Assembly: GCA_024742415.1 (NCBI GenBank)
Contig: JANSYN010000001.1
Coordinates: 434,001 to 498,000, forward strand
Length of the DNA stretch: 64,000 nt
Origin: Gammaproteobacteria bacterium
Lineage (GTDB): Bacteria; Pseudomonadota; Gammaproteobacteria; Pseudomonadales; Halieaceae
Direction: 5' to 3'
The notes under the pieces are model-generated. The model worked only from the letters and a program-made list of their open reading frames with translations. It made no database searches and was not told the DNA's origin. Below, in pieces: positions 47,552 to 57,630 of this stretch; positions within the stretch are counted from its first letter, which is position 1, and each line of letters opens with the position of its first letter. A program made the position numbers and the translations under genes.

Positions 47552-48234
47552 ACACACTGCCCACCGTGGCATTCATGCGGCGCCTGCTGCGGCGCCAGCT
47601 GCTGCTTGCCTTGCGCAGTCCTGTGGATGTCGCCAACCCGCTGATATTTTTTGGCATGGTCATCGTCCTGTTCCCGATAGGGTTAGGGCCCGATCCTGTC
47701 ATCCTGGCGCGCTTTGCCCCGGGCATACTGTGGATCGTTGCACTGCTGTCGAGTCTGCTGACCTCCGACGCACTGTTTCGCAGCGATTTTGACGACGGCT
47801 CGCTGGAGCAACTGCTGTTGTCGCCGCAGCCGCTCTATCTTTCAGTCCTGTCATACGTGCTCGCGCACTGGCTGATCACCGGATTGTTGCTAGCACTGAT
47901 GGCGCCGCTGTTTGCGATTATGCTCGGCCTGGCCGTGCAGGCAATCGCGCCGCTGGTGGCGAGCCTGGCGCTGGGCACTGCCGTGCTTAGCCTGGTCGGT
48001 TGTATAGGGGCTTCCCTGACGGTCAGCCTGCGGCGTGGAGGCATGTTGATTGCGCTGCTGGTGTTGCCGCTTTACGTGCCGGTTCTGATCTTCGGCAGTG
48101 CGGCGGTGCAGGCGGCCGTGGACGGTTTCAGCGTGTTACCTTACCTGGCGATTCTTGCCGCGATGCTCAGCCTGGGCATAGCGCTTGCGCCGTTTGCCAT
48201 CGCTGCTGGATTGCGTATTGGCATCGATGCGTAA
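47548..48234 (+). CDS. ccmB: Haem exporter membrane protein CcmB
   Basis: Six-helix inner-membrane subunit partnering CcmA, 228 residues. The N-terminus MRRLLRRQLLLALRSPVDVANPL follows the start closely. FRSDFDDGSLEQLLLSPQPL is the conserved loop that contacts the ATPase. The GTG at 47548, overlapping the ccmA stop by 4 nt, is chosen over an upstream in-frame ATG at 47476, which would add 24 residues translated from inside ccmA. A 65-bp gap, unusual for this operon, precedes ccmC. Confidence 0.93.
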   Translation: MNTLPTVAFMRRLLRRQLLLALRSPVDVANPLIFFGMVIVLFPIGLGPDPVILARFAPGILWIVALLSSLLTSDALFRSDFDDGSLEQLLLSPQPLYLSVLSYVLAHWLITGLLLALMAPLFAIMLGLAVQAIAPLVASLALGTAVLSLVGCIGASLTVSLRRGGMLIALLVLPLYVPVLIFGSAAVQAAVDGFSVLPYLAILAAMLSLGIALAPFAIAAGLRIGIDA

Positions 48235-48262
48235 TTTGTCGAACTCGAAGCGCACAAGGCGG

Positions 48263-48290
48263 TTGTTCGCGCCCGCCGCGCGGGTATAAT
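48263..48290 (+). promoter_or_regulatory. Putative internal promoter before ccmC
   Basis: TTGTTC (48263-48268), a 16-bp spacer and a perfect TATAAT (48285-48290) stand in the ccmB-ccmC gap. The expected start, about 48297, is within a few bases of the ccmC ATG at 48300. Confidence 0.45.
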
Positions 48291-48299
48291 TGCGGCGCG

Positions 48300-49046
48300 A
48301 TGTGGTCTTTCTTCCATAAGCTGGGCTCTCCTCCCTGGTTGTATTCAATTGCCGGAACGATTCTGCGTTGGCTGTTACCCATAACCCTGGTTGTACTCGT
48401 GGCTGGCGCTGTCTGGGGGCTACTGTATACCCCTCCGGATTTTCGCCAGGGCAACAGTTACCGCATCATGTATATCCATGTGCCGACTGCGGTTGTTGCC
48501 CTGGCGGGCTATTACGTAATGGCCATTGCGGGTGCGATCAGCCTGATCTGGCGCATGAAAATGGCCGACGTGGCCATGCGCGCTGCCGCACCGATCGGGG
48601 CGATGCTCACGTTTTTGGCCCTGGTGACCGGCGCCATCTGGGGCAAGCCCACCTGGGGCACCTGGTGGGAGTGGGACGCCAGGATTACCTCGATGCTGGT
48701 GCTCTTTTTCCTCTATCTCGGCGTAATGGTGCTGTACGACGCCTACGACAACAAGGAAGCGGCAGGCCGCGCCTGTGCGGTGCTGAGCCTCGTGGGCACG
48801 GTAAACATTCCAATCATTTATAAATCAGTAGACTGGTGGTACAGCCTGCATCAGCCGGCATCTATCAAGTTCACCGGCGAGTCCACGATCGACAGCAGTA
48901 TGCTCTATCCACTGCTACTCATGATCGTGGCCTTTTACGCGCTGTACACCTGCTGCCTGCTTATGAACATGCGTACCGAACTGCTGCGCAGGGAAGCCCG
49001 TACAGGCTGGGTGAGGCGGTTGATTGTTGAAGAGGGTAAGGGCTGA
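48300..49046 (+). CDS. ccmC: Haem-handling membrane protein CcmC
   Basis: Inner-membrane protein (248 residues, six helices) that attaches haem to CcmE. The tryptophan-rich WGTWWEWDARITS motif, on the periplasmic side, is intact. HVPTAVVALAGYY supplies one of the two conserved haem-ligand histidines. The frame is open back to 48000 inside ccmB, but the ATG at 48300 matches the family N-terminus (MWSFFHKLGSPPW). No Shine-Dalgarno is visible. ccmD overlaps its stop by one base. Confidence 0.94.
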   Translation: MWSFFHKLGSPPWLYSIAGTILRWLLPITLVVLVAGAVWGLLYTPPDFRQGNSYRIMYIHVPTAVVALAGYYVMAIAGAISLIWRMKMADVAMRAAAPIGAMLTFLALVTGAIWGKPTWGTWWEWDARITSMLVLFFLYLGVMVLYDAYDNKEAAGRACAVLSLVGTVNIPIIYKSVDWWYSLHQPASIKFTGESTIDSSMLYPLLLMIVAFYALYTCCLLMNMRTELLRREARTGWVRRLIVEEGKG

Positions 49047-49246
49047 TGTATTTTGATAGCTGGCAGGCAGCGTTGGTTATGGACGGGCACGGCGGCTTTG
49101 TATGGGCGGCCTACGCCATCACCACGCTGGGTGTGGTTTGGATGCTGGTGTATCCGGCGTGGAGCCGGCGGCGCGCGCTGCGCCAACTGGCCGTCGCCGT
49201 GCGCCGTGAGCAAGCGCGCGCCGATTCGGCGCAGGGGGTGCGCTGA
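49046..49246 (+). CDS. ccmD: Haem exporter subunit CcmD
   Basis: Small single-pass membrane protein of 66 residues that stabilises CcmABC and aids CcmE release. The [20 protein letters not shown] helix (residues about 15-36) followed by a basic tail is typical. Its first and last bases overlap ccmC and ccmE (TGATG junctions), so it is firmly embedded in the operon. Confidence 0.92.
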   Translation: MYFDSWQAALVMDGHGGFVWAAYAITTLGVVWMLVYPAWSRRRALRQLAVAVRREQARADSAQGVR

Positions 49247-49695
49247 TGCATCCGGTCCGGCGCCAGCGCCTGGTGCTTGTGGTGTTTGTCGTTCTGTTTT
49301 CCAGTGCCGCTATCGGGCTGGTGCTGTACGCCCTGCGCGGCAACATCAACCTGTTCTATCCACCTTCAGAAGTGGCCGCAGGGTTGGCGCCGGTAGGCAA
49401 GCCCTTGCGCGTGGGGGGGATGGTCGAGAAGGGCAGTATCGTGCGGGACGACAGCAGCCTGCGGGTGAGTTTTCGGCTCACGGATTACCAATCGTCCGTG
49501 GACGTGGTTTATGTCGGTATTCTGCCCGACCTGTTCGATGAAGATGAAGGCGCCGTTGCCGCCGGTAAACTGAATGCCAATGGCGTGTTGGAGGCCACCG
49601 AAGTGTTGGCCAAGCACGATGAGAATTACATGCCACCCGAAGTTGCCGAGGCCCTCAAGGCGTCGGGTCACGATATCAAGGGCAAGCCAATATGA
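49246..49695 (+). CDS. ccmE: Cytochrome c-type biogenesis haem chaperone CcmE
   Basis: Periplasmic haem chaperone with an N-terminal anchor (about 8-30) and an OB-fold. His124 in [13 protein letters not shown] is the residue that binds haem covalently, in the HDENY form usual for gammaproteobacteria. The 149 residues match the family. Starts one base inside ccmD and ends overlapping ccmF by 4 nt (ATGA). Confidence 0.96.
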   Translation: MHPVRRQRLVLVVFVVLFSSAAIGLVLYALRGNINLFYPPSEVAAGLAPVGKPLRVGGMVEKGSIVRDDSSLRVSFRLTDYQSSVDVVYVGILPDLFDEDEGAVAAGKLNANGVLEATEVLAKHDENYMPPEVAEALKASGHDIKGKPI

Positions 49696-51671
49696 TTCCA
49701 GAGATCGGTCATTTCGTCCTCATTGTCGCCCTGTGCCTGGCGGTGCTGCTGACGGTTGTGCCGATGTGGGGAGCCTGGGCCGGCAACGCACGGGCCATGC
49801 GGCTGGCGCCGGGCCTGGCGATCGGCATTCTGGTGTTTGTTGCAATCAGCTATATATGTCTCACCTGGGCATTCTTGCAGGATGACTTCACCGTGAAAGT
49901 GGTGGCCGGCAACAGTAATTCCCTGCTACCGGTCATGTACAAGTTTTCCGCTGTGTGGGGTAATCACGAGGGCTCGCTCATTCTATGGATACTGATTCTG
50001 GCCTCGTGGACCGCAGCGGTGGCAGTGTTCAGCCGCGAGTTGCCACTGATCATGCTCGCCAGGGTGCTGTCTGTGATGGGCGCCATCGGTGTTGGCTTCA
50101 TGTCCTTCTCCCTGTTTACCTCCAATGCGTTTGAACGGTTGCTCCCGGTCGCACCGCTAGACGGCAACGACCTCAACCCCCTGCTGCAGGATCCTGGGCT
50201 GATTATTCATCCGCCGTTGCTGTACATGGGCTATGTCGGGTTTTCCGTGGCATTCGCATTTGCCATAGCCGCGTTGTTGGGCGGGCGTCTTGATGCGTCC
50301 TGGGCGCGCTGGTCGCGACCCTGGACCAACGTTGCCTGGGCCTTCCTCACGCTGGGCATCATGCTCGGAAGTTGGTGGGCGTACTATGAACTGGGCTGGG
50401 GCGGTTGGTGGTTTTGGGATCCAGTTGAAAATGCCTCTTTCATGCCCTGGCTGGCCGGTACAGCGCTGGTCCACTCGCTGGCGGTGACCGAGAAGCGCGG
50501 CCTGTTCAAGAGCTGGACGGTACTGCTGGCGATCTTTGCATTTTCCCTGAGTCTGCTGGGTACCTTTCTGGTGCGCTCGGGGGTGTTGACCTCCGTGCAC
50601 GCCTTTGCAACGGACCCCGAGCGCGGCCTTTTCATTCTGATCTTCCTGGCCATCGTGGTGGGCAGTTCTCTGGTGCTCTACGCATTGCGTGCCCCTTCGG
50701 TCAGCAGCCGGGTACGTTTTGAGTGGCTTTCACGCGAGAGCCTGTTGTTGTACAACAATGTGGTCTTCCTGGTTGCCACACTGACGGTTCTGTTCGGCAC
50801 GTTGTTCCCGCTGCTGGTCGACGCCCTCGGGCAGGGCAAGGTGTCGGTGGGGCCGCCGTATTTCAATGCGGTGTTTGTGCCGCTGATGGCGCTGTTGGCC
50901 CCGGTCATGGGGTTTGGCCCCACCTCGCGCTGGAAGCGTGACAGCTGGTCACGCTGGCAGGTACGCCTGGCGCCGGCTGCAATTGCTGCGGTGGCCTGTG
51001 GAATAACGCTGCCGCTGCTCAATGCCCCCTATAACATCTGGGTCGCTATCGCGGTGCTGCTTGCCGCATGGTTGTTGTTTGGCTTGTTGCAGGATATCTG
51101 GCTGCGCATGCGCACCGCGAAAACCGCCTGGGCGGGGCTACGTCGCCTTACGCCCAGTTACTGGGGCATGGTGCTGGCCCACCTGGGCTTTGCTGCGTGT
51201 ATTGTGGGTGTGGTCGCAACCAGCCAGTACGCCATAGAACACGACCTCAAAATGCAGCCCGGTGACAGCCGGGAACTGGCCGGCTATGAATTCCGCTTTA
51301 TGAGTGTCGCCCAGGTACCAGGCCCCAACTACGTGGCTGATGAGGCGCGCTTCGAAGTGTGGCGCAATGGCGAACTGCTGACACGTCTCGCGCCACAGAA
51401 AAGGCGTTATCTTGCCTCCGGTCAAGTCATGACAGAGGCGGCCATCGATGCCGGTGTTTTTCGCGATTTGTTCGTTGCCATGGGTGAACCTGTTGGCGTT
51501 GAGGGTGCCTGGGCGATTCGCCTGCACTATAAGCCGATGATTCGCTGGATGTGGTTCGGTGCCATTATGATGGCCGCAGGCGGCTTTGCCACAGTGTTGG
51601 ATAGACGCTACCGGCGCCAACGCGTGAGCGACCCTGCAGCAGCATCACCGGGGCTGGCGCATGGCGTCTAG
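49692..51671 (+). CDS. ccmF: Haem lyase subunit CcmF
   Basis: Large inner-membrane protein (659 residues, about 15 helices) of the haem ligation complex. The WWD motif [19 protein letters not shown] and conserved histidines ([36 protein letters not shown]) are intact. The C-terminal periplasmic domain precedes a last helix. Overlaps ccmE at its start and ccmG by 11 bp at its end. Confidence 0.96.
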   Translation: MIPEIGHFVLIVALCLAVLLTVVPMWGAWAGNARAMRLAPGLAIGILVFVAISYICLTWAFLQDDFTVKVVAGNSNSLLPVMYKFSAVWGNHEGSLILWILILASWTAAVAVFSRELPLIMLARVLSVMGAIGVGFMSFSLFTSNAFERLLPVAPLDGNDLNPLLQDPGLIIHPPLLYMGYVGFSVAFAFAIAALLGGRLDASWARWSRPWTNVAWAFLTLGIMLGSWWAYYELGWGGWWFWDPVENASFMPWLAGTALVHSLAVTEKRGLFKSWTVLLAIFAFSLSLLGTFLVRSGVLTSVHAFATDPERGLFILIFLAIVVGSSLVLYALRAPSVSSRVRFEWLSRESLLLYNNVVFLVATLTVLFGTLFPLLVDALGQGKVSVGPPYFNAVFVPLMALLAPVMGFGPTSRWKRDSWSRWQVRLAPAAIAAVACGITLPLLNAPYNIWVAIAVLLAAWLLFGLLQDIWLRMRTAKTAWAGLRRLTPSYWGMVLAHLGFAACIVGVVATSQYAIEHDLKMQPGDSRELAGYEFRFMSVAQVPGPNYVADEARFEVWRNGELLTRLAPQKRRYLASGQVMTEAAIDAGVFRDLFVAMGEPVGVEGAWAIRLHYKPMIRWMWFGAIMMAAGGFATVLDRRYRRQRVSDPAAASPGLAHGV

Positions 51672-52188
51672 GCTGAAGCTCTTTGTTCCGCTGTTCATTT
51701 TTGCGGTTCTGGCACTGTTCCTTTTCCGTGGACTGTCACTGGACCCGAAAGAAATGCCGTCTGCGCTGATCGGTAAGCAGGTACCGGAGTTTTTGCTGCC
51801 CGACCTGGTAACCGGTGAGAACCGTACCCGTGAACACCTGCTGGGCGAGGTGAGCCTGATCAACGTCTGGGCGACCTGGTGTCCGTCGTGCCTGCACGAG
51901 CACCCCTACCTCGTCAGGCTTGCGAGCGAGGGCGTGCGCATCATTGGTTTGAACTACAAAGATGAAGATGCCGCAGCACTGCGCTGGTTGCAGGAACTGG
52001 GCGACCCCTATGCGCTGAACATTGCCGATCGCCAGGGTAGCCTTGGCCTGGATCTGGGGGTCTATGGCGCACCCGAAACCTATCTCGTGGATGCAACAGG
52101 CGTAGTGCACTATCGTCACGCCGGTGTCGTTGATGAACGGGTCTGGGAGCAAACCCTGAGACCACTCTATGAGGAGTTGCAACGCTGA
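51661..52188 (+). CDS. ccmG: Thiol:disulfide interchange protein CcmG (DsbE)
   Basis: Membrane-anchored thioredoxin-like reductase that keeps the apocytochrome CxxCH cysteines reduced. Signal anchor at about 7-24; active site WATWCPSC with Cys74 and Cys77; cis-Pro region GAPETYLVD. The 175 residues match the family. The start lies 11 nt inside ccmF and the stop shares one base with ccmH. Confidence 0.95.
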   Translation: MASRLKLFVPLFIFAVLALFLFRGLSLDPKEMPSALIGKQVPEFLLPDLVTGENRTREHLLGEVSLINVWATWCPSCLHEHPYLVRLASEGVRIIGLNYKDEDAAALRWLQELGDPYALNIADRQGSLGLDLGVYGAPETYLVDATGVVHYRHAGVVDERVWEQTLRPLYEELQR

Positions 52189-52673
52189 TGCCTGCTCGCA
52201 GCCGCATGATGATTCTCCTGCTACTGGGCCTGGCGCTAGCGCAGCGCGCTGCTGCGGTCGTGGAAACCTACGAGTTCAGCGAGCCGACGCTGGAACAGCG
52301 CTACTATGCCCTGAGCCAGGAACTGCGCTGCCCGAAATGCCAAAACCAGAACATTGCGGATTCTGACGCCCCCATCGCCCGCGATCTGCGCCAGTTGTTG
52401 CACAGTCAGTTGGAGGAGGGGGCCAGCGACGATGAGATTCTCGAGTATATGGTGGCTCGCTACGGCGAATTCGTGCGTTACAGGCCGCGCTTTGGTGGCC
52501 CGAGTATGGTGCTGTGGCTTGCGCCCGGCATCCTGCTGCTTATGGGCGCCTGCCTGGCGGTGCTGACCATTCGATCGCGGTCCAGCGCGGCGCAGCTGCA
52601 GGAGCAGAGCATCAGCGCAGAGGAAGCTCAGCGAGTGCGCGCGTTGCTGGCGCAGGACGAGGATAAACCTTGA
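52188..52673 (+). CDS. ccmH: Cytochrome c-type biogenesis protein CcmH
   Basis: Thiol oxidoreductase of the haem lyase complex, 161 residues. Signal peptide, then the redox motif LRCPKCQNQNIADSDAPIA (Cys48, Cys51), and a C-terminal membrane helix (about 105-126) with a cytoplasmic tail. It is the short form; the TPR part is encoded separately by the next gene, ccmI, which overlaps its stop by 4 nt (TTGA). Confidence 0.95.
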   Translation: MPARSRMMILLLLGLALAQRAAAVVETYEFSEPTLEQRYYALSQELRCPKCQNQNIADSDAPIARDLRQLLHSQLEEGASDDEILEYMVARYGEFVRYRPRFGGPSMVLWLAPGILLLMGACLAVLTIRSRSSAAQLQEQSISAEEAQRVRALLAQDEDKP

Positions 52674-53890
52674 TCGGCTTTTACGTGGTGTGCGCACTCA
52701 TCGCACTCAGCAGCGCAGTATTTTTCTATCTTCCCCGGCGCAGCAGCAGCGACCAGCGCAGTTTGCAGGAAGAGAACCTCGCGTGGTTCAGGCGTCGCGA
52801 ACAGGAACTGGCTGTGGAGGAAGACGCCTCGCTGACCGAAGATGCCAGGCTGCAGCTCCTTGAAGATGAGAGCCAGCCTGCCGTTGGCGCAGTGGTCGCG
52901 GAAAAGCCGTTTCCTGTGTGGGTTCTCATCCCCATCATCATTGCGATGGCGGCCCTGCTGTATTACCGGCTAGGTGGCGCTGAAGATGTCCGCATCGCGC
53001 AGGCGCTGGAGGCGCTGGACGAAACTACCACCCCGGCTCAGATGCAGGCGCTGATTGCCAGTATCGATGCGCGCGCAGGGCAGCGCCCGGATAACCTGCA
53101 CTATGCCTCGCTCGTGGCCCGCTACATGATGGGGCAGCAGGACTACGCCGGCGCCCTGCAGCGCTATGAGCAGGTTCTGCAAGCGGTGCCGGAGGATGCC
53201 CAGGCGCTGGCGTACGCAGCGCAGGCGGAGTTTCTGGCTTCAGGTCGTACCCTGTCGGACAGCGCACAGCTACGGGCAGAAACAGCACTGGCAACCGATC
53301 CACAGCAGCGCACGGCACTGGGTTTGCTCGGCATGGCAAACTATGAGCGCGGCGACTTTGCCAGTGCCATAGGCTATTGGCAGCGCCTGCTGGCATTGCA
53401 GGCGCCGGGCTCACCCGATGCCGCGATGATCGAAGATGTCATTGCGCGCGCGAGGCAGCAGTTGAGCGGCCCCGTCGCTCAAGGTGGCGCCGGTGAGCGC
53501 GCTGGCGTGGGTGCGCAAGCTGCTGCAGGGCAAGCGGCCGGTGCAGATGGGCTCATGGGTGTGAATGTGAACGTGACACTGCCCGAGGGCGCCGTGCTGG
53601 CTGCCAGTGATACGGTTTTTGTTTTGGCCAGGAACGCCGAGTCTGACAGCCGTATGCCGATTGCGGTAGTGCGCCGTCGGGGTGATGAACTGCCCTTGCA
53701 AATCACACTCGATGATCGCAATTCCATGGCGGGCCAGCAGCTTTCTGCCAGTACCGCGGTCGTCGTCAGCGTTCAGGTGTCTCCCAGCGGTCGCCCGGGT
53801 GAGGCCAACGCGACCTGGCTGGCGCAATCTGCACCGATAAAGCCTGCCCTGGACGGGCAGGTGGTCAGCCTGCAATTACAGCCGAAGTAG
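52670..53890 (+). CDS. ccmI: Cytochrome c-type biogenesis protein CcmI
   Basis: Apocytochrome c chaperone of the Ccm system, 406 residues. Two membrane helices (about 2-20 and 82-100) enclose a cytoplasmic acidic coiled segment. TPR repeats follow at about 125-270 (HYASLVARYMMGQQDYAGAL, LGLLGMANYERGDFASAIGY). A beta-rich C-terminal domain (about 300-405) starts VNVTLPEGA. Between them is an Ala/Gly-rich linker (265-295). TTG start overlapping the ccmH stop. Last gene of the operon, followed by an intrinsic terminator. Confidence 0.92.
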   Translation: MIGFYVVCALIALSSAVFFYLPRRSSSDQRSLQEENLAWFRRREQELAVEEDASLTEDARLQLLEDESQPAVGAVVAEKPFPVWVLIPIIIAMAALLYYRLGGAEDVRIAQALEALDETTTPAQMQALIASIDARAGQRPDNLHYASLVARYMMGQQDYAGALQRYEQVLQAVPEDAQALAYAAQAEFLASGRTLSDSAQLRAETALATDPQQRTALGLLGMANYERGDFASAIGYWQRLLALQAPGSPDAAMIEDVIARARQQLSGPVAQGGAGERAGVGAQAAAGQAAGADGLMGVNVNVTLPEGAVLAASDTVFVLARNAESDSRMPIAVVRRRGDELPLQITLDDRNSMAGQQLSASTAVVVSVQVSPSGRPGEANATWLAQSAPIKPALDGQVVSLQLQPK

Positions 53891-53914
53891 CGCGCGCGGG
53901 TGCCGCACCCGGCG

Positions 53915-53944
53915 CTGCCGCCGCACCCGGCAGGGATTTTTTTT
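53915..53944 (+). terminator. Intrinsic terminator of the ccm operon
   Basis: CTGCCG (53915-53920) pairs with CGGCAG (53928-53933) across a 7-nt loop, then GGA and eight T. A second small hairpin, GGGTG-CCG-CACCC, precedes it. One of the clearest terminators in the window. Confidence 0.8.
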
Positions 53945-53968
53945 GAATAAGCCAGCTCAGGCATAGTG

Positions 53969-53997
53969 TTGCCCGCTGAAAGCCTATACACTATATG
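53969..53997 (+). promoter_or_regulatory. Putative promoter of smc
   Basis: TTGCCC (53969-53974), a 17-bp spacer and TATATG (53992-53997) stand upstream of an AT-rich leader (about 54018-54082) that precedes the smc ATG. A start near 54005 would give a leader of about 80 nt. Confidence 0.4.
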
Positions 53998-54082
53998 TTG
54001 TGGTTCCGGGCTGGCGAAAATCTAATAAAAAAATAGATAAATCGTTTAAAATCAACGAGCTATTAATAAAACCTAAAGTGAT

Positions 54083-57000
54083 ATGCGACTAAAGACGATC
54101 AAGCTGGCTGGTTTCAAATCTTTCGTCGACCCGACCAGCGTCAATTTCCCCAGTAATATGTGTGCCATTGTCGGTCCCAACGGCTGTGGCAAATCCAATG
54201 TCATCGACGCTGTGCGCTGGGTGATGGGCGAGAGCTCGGCGAAGAACCTGCGCGGCGAATCCATGGCCGACGTCATTTTCAACGGATCAGTCAATCGCCA
54301 GCCGGTGGGTCAAGCTTCCATCGAGCTGGTGTTTGACAACAGCCAGGGCAAGTTGGGTGGTGAGTACGCCAGCTACGCCGAGATAGGCATCAAGCGGCAG
54401 GTGAGCCGTGAGGGCCAATCCGAATACTTCCTCAATGGTACCAGGTGCCGGCGCCGCGATATCACTGACATATTCCTGGGAACGGGGTTGGGCCCGCGTT
54501 CCTACGCGATTATTGAACAGGGCATGATCAGTCGCCTGATCGAATCCAAGCCGGAAGAGCTGCGCGTTTTTATCGAGGAAGCCGCGGGGATCTCCAAGTA
54601 CAAAGAGCGCCGCAAGGAAACCGAAAGCCGCATGCGTCGCACGCTGGAAAACCTTGAGCGCCTGACGGACCTGCGTGAAGAATTGGAACGCCAGCTCCAG
54701 CATTTGCAGCGTCAGGCGCAAGCAGCGGAAAAGTACGCCGAATTCAAAGCTGAAGAGCGTGAGCTCAAAGCACAGTTACTATCGATACAGTGGCAGTCAC
54801 TGGATACCGAAATCAAAACTGCGGCACAGTCTATTGGTGAGCTCGAGGTCAAGCTCGAGTCGGTGCACTCCGAGCATGCGCAGGTTGACAGCAGCATTGA
54901 ACGACTGCGTGTAGAGCATACGGATCGCAACGACGCGTTCAACAAGGTGCAGGCGAGGTACTATTCTCTGGGTTCGGAAGTCGCGCGCATCGAGCAAACC
55001 ATCAAGCATCAACAGGAGCGTGGGCGTCAGTTGCAGGAAGATCTCGCCCAGACTAACAGTGGCCTGGAAGAGGCCGAGAGTCATCTGGGCATTGACCGCA
55101 AGAAGCTCGCTGGCTGGCAGGAAGAACTGGACGTACTGGCCCCCGAGCTGGACACCTTGCAGGGCGCGGAATCTGCCTCATCGCGGGCGCTGGTCGAGGC
55201 CGAAGAAGCGATGCATGCCTGGCAGCAGGAATGGGATGTCTTTAACCACGACGCTGCGGGTCCGCGACAGCAGGCCGAGGTGCAGCAATCCCGTATTAAA
55301 CATGTTGAACAGGTGTTACAGCGCTTGCAGGGTCGCAGCCGGCAGTTAGAGCAGGAGCTGACAGCCCTGGCCGAAACCCCCCAGGATGCCAGCGCGGAGC
55401 ACCTTGCGTCCGAGCTTGCCGCGCTCGAGGAGGCAATGACCGAGCAGGAGCAAGCGTCTGAGCAGCATGCGCAGGATATCACTGCGACGCGCGATACTAG
55501 CGCCGGGCTGGCGCAGGCGCTGAGCGAAACACGCAGCTCAATGCAGCGTCTGCAGGGCCGTATCGCCTCGCTGGAGGCGTTGCAGCAGGCTGCGCTGGAG
55601 CAGTCCGATGAGAGCGTAAGTCAATGGTTGGCGCAGCAGCAGCTGTCCAGTAGCCCGCGCTTACTGGATGACATGCAGGTACAGGAAGGGTGGCAGCAGG
55701 CAGTGGAGACCGTACTGGGAGATTACCTCCAGGCAGTCTGCGTCGACAGTATCGCGCCCTTCAGTGAGTACCTGAACGATCTCGAACAGGGACAGATTCT
55801 TCTGGTAGAGCCCGCTGGCGGCCATGCTGGCGCCGACAACACGCTCGCTTCCAGGGTGACCGGCAGCGAAGCGGCCAGGGCGCTGCTGTCATCAGTTTAT
55901 GCAGCTCCTGATCTGGCAGCGGCTCTGGCCATGCGCGATCGTCTCGCCGGGCATGAATCAGTGATTACACCTGATGGTATCTGGTTGGGTGCGCATTGGC
56001 TCAGAATCAGCCGCGCGGGCGCTGATGACAGCGGCATTATCAAGCGCAGTGAGGAACTGGCGACATTAAAGCAGGCGCTGCAGCAGGCGCAGCAGCGCGA
56101 AGCCATGTTGAGCCAGGACGAGCAGGCAGCGGAGCAGCGGTTGAAGGCACTCGAGGCCGATCGACAGTCTTGCCTGCGCGAGTTACAGGCGAGCACGCGC
56201 CGGCACGCGGAGTTGGGCGCCGAGCTGTCTGCCCTGCGTGCCAAGGCTGAGCAACTGCACATGCGCCGTGAGCGCGTGCAGACAGAACTGAGCGAGGCGC
56301 AGCAGCAGTTTCGCCAGGAGCAGGACGCAATCGGCGAAGCGCGCAGGCTGCTGGCAGAGTCTATTGAGTCCATGGAGAGCGATTCCAATCGACGCGAGGC
56401 GCTGCTGTCCTCGCGCGATGAGATTCGCACCACACTGGACGCTGCGCGCCAGAAAGCCCGGCACGATAAAGACGCAGCTCACCAGGTGGCAATGCGTCAC
56501 CAGTCGCTACAGACGCAGGTCGGTTCCATGCATGAGTCGATCGAACGAACCGATCGGCAGGTAGTGCAGTTGCGCGAGCGCAGTGAGGGCCTTACCGCTG
56601 CGGTGGCGGAGAACGACAATCCGTTGGCGGGCCTGCGCAGCGAGCTTGAGGCGCAACTGGAGAAACGCCTGGAGTCCGAAGGCGAGCTGACCCAGGCCAG
56701 ACAACAGGTGGCGGAAGCTGAGCATCAACTGCGCGAAGCAGAACAGCAACGCGCTGCGATCGAGCAGCGCGCTGACACTGTGCGTTCAGAACTTGAAAGA
56801 CAGCGACTGGCCAGTCAAACGCTGCAGGTACAGCGCGAGACGGTGCACAAGCAGCTCAGGGATGACCAACAGGATGTAGCCGCGGTGATTGCGACGCTGC
56901 CCGAGGGTGCCACCGAGGCAGAGTGGCAGCGCAACCTTGAAAGAGTCGCCAATCGCATTGCGCGCCTGGGTCCTATCAACCTTGCCGCCATTGATGAGTT

Positions 57001-57580
57001 TACGCTGCAGTCAGAGCGCAAAAACTATCTGGATGCGCAGGATGAGGATCTCACCGCGGCACTGGATACACTTGCCTCTGCGATCCGCAAGATCGACAAG
57101 GAAACACGTAGCCGCTTCCGCGACACCTTCGAGCAGGTCAACGCTGGCCTGGGTGAATTGTTTCCGCGGGTGTTTGGTGGCGGCAGTGCCTACCTGGAAA
57201 TGACCGGTGATGACCTGCTCGATACAGGGATCTCAATCATGGCTCGGCCACCGGGCAAAAAGAACAGCACAATTCATTTGCTCTCGGGCGGTGAAAAGGC
57301 CCTGACAGCCATCGCCCTGGTATTTTCGATCTTCCAGCTCAATCCCGCGCCGTTCTGTATCCTCGACGAGGTGGACGCACCGCTGGACGACGCCAATACC
57401 GGTCGCTATGCCCGGCTGGTGAAAGAGATGTCCGACAAGGTCCAATTCATTTACATTACACACAACAAAATTTCTATGGAAATGGCCGACCAGTTAATGG
57501 GAGTCACGATGCATGAACCCGGCGTGTCGCGTTTGGTATCCGTAGATGTGGACGAAGCCGCCGAGCTTGCGGCGAGCTAA
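54083..57580 (+). CDS. smc: Chromosome segregation protein SMC
   Basis: Condensin ATPase, 1165 residues, that organises and segregates the chromosome. Walker A GPNGCGKSN at 31-39 and the R-loop region lie in the N-terminal head. Two long coiled coils (about 170-500 and 660-1000) flank a hinge at about 505-650. The C-terminal head has the signature LSGGEKALTAIAL and Walker B FCILDEVDAPLDDAN. The protein is complete. In this lineage Smc with ScpAB replaces MukB; scpAB is not in the window. smc-zipA-ligA order equals that of Pseudomonas. Confidence 0.97.
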   Translation: MRLKTIKLAGFKSFVDPTSVNFPSNMCAIVGPNGCGKSNVIDAVRWVMGESSAKNLRGESMADVIFNGSVNRQPVGQASIELVFDNSQGKLGGEYASYAEIGIKRQVSREGQSEYFLNGTRCRRRDITDIFLGTGLGPRSYAIIEQGMISRLIESKPEELRVFIEEAAGISKYKERRKETESRMRRTLENLERLTDLREELERQLQHLQRQAQAAEKYAEFKAEERELKAQLLSIQWQSLDTEIKTAAQSIGELEVKLESVHSEHAQVDSSIERLRVEHTDRNDAFNKVQARYYSLGSEVARIEQTIKHQQERGRQLQEDLAQTNSGLEEAESHLGIDRKKLAGWQEELDVLAPELDTLQGAESASSRALVEAEEAMHAWQQEWDVFNHDAAGPRQQAEVQQSRIKHVEQVLQRLQGRSRQLEQELTALAETPQDASAEHLASELAALEEAMTEQEQASEQHAQDITATRDTSAGLAQALSETRSSMQRLQGRIASLEALQQAALEQSDESVSQWLAQQQLSSSPRLLDDMQVQEGWQQAVETVLGDYLQAVCVDSIAPFSEYLNDLEQGQILLVEPAGGHAGADNTLASRVTGSEAARALLSSVYAAPDLAAALAMRDRLAGHESVITPDGIWLGAHWLRISRAGADDSGIIKRSEELATLKQALQQAQQREAMLSQDEQAAEQRLKALEADRQSCLRELQASTRRHAELGAELSALRAKAEQLHMRRERVQTELSEAQQQFRQEQDAIGEARRLLAESIESMESDSNRREALLSSRDEIRTTLDAARQKARHDKDAAHQVAMRHQSLQTQVGSMHESIERTDRQVVQLRERSEGLTAAVAENDNPLAGLRSELEAQLEKRLESEGELTQARQQVAEAEHQLREAEQQRAAIEQRADTVRSELERQRLASQTLQVQRETVHKQLRDDQQDVAAVIATLPEGATEAEWQRNLERVANRIARLGPINLAAIDEFTLQSERKNYLDAQDEDLTAALDTLASAIRKIDKETRSRFRDTFEQVNAGLGELFPRVFGGGSAYLEMTGDDLLDTGISIMARPPGKKNSTIHLLSGGEKALTAIALVFSIFQLNPAPFCILDEVDAPLDDANTGRYARLVKEMSDKVQFIYITHNKISMEMADQLMGVTMHEPGVSRLVSVDVDEAAELAAS

Positions 57581-57630
57581 ATAACAGGGCAACAGTGGTG
57601 CCAGGCAGTGGGGCGAGGTAGCGGGGCGTG

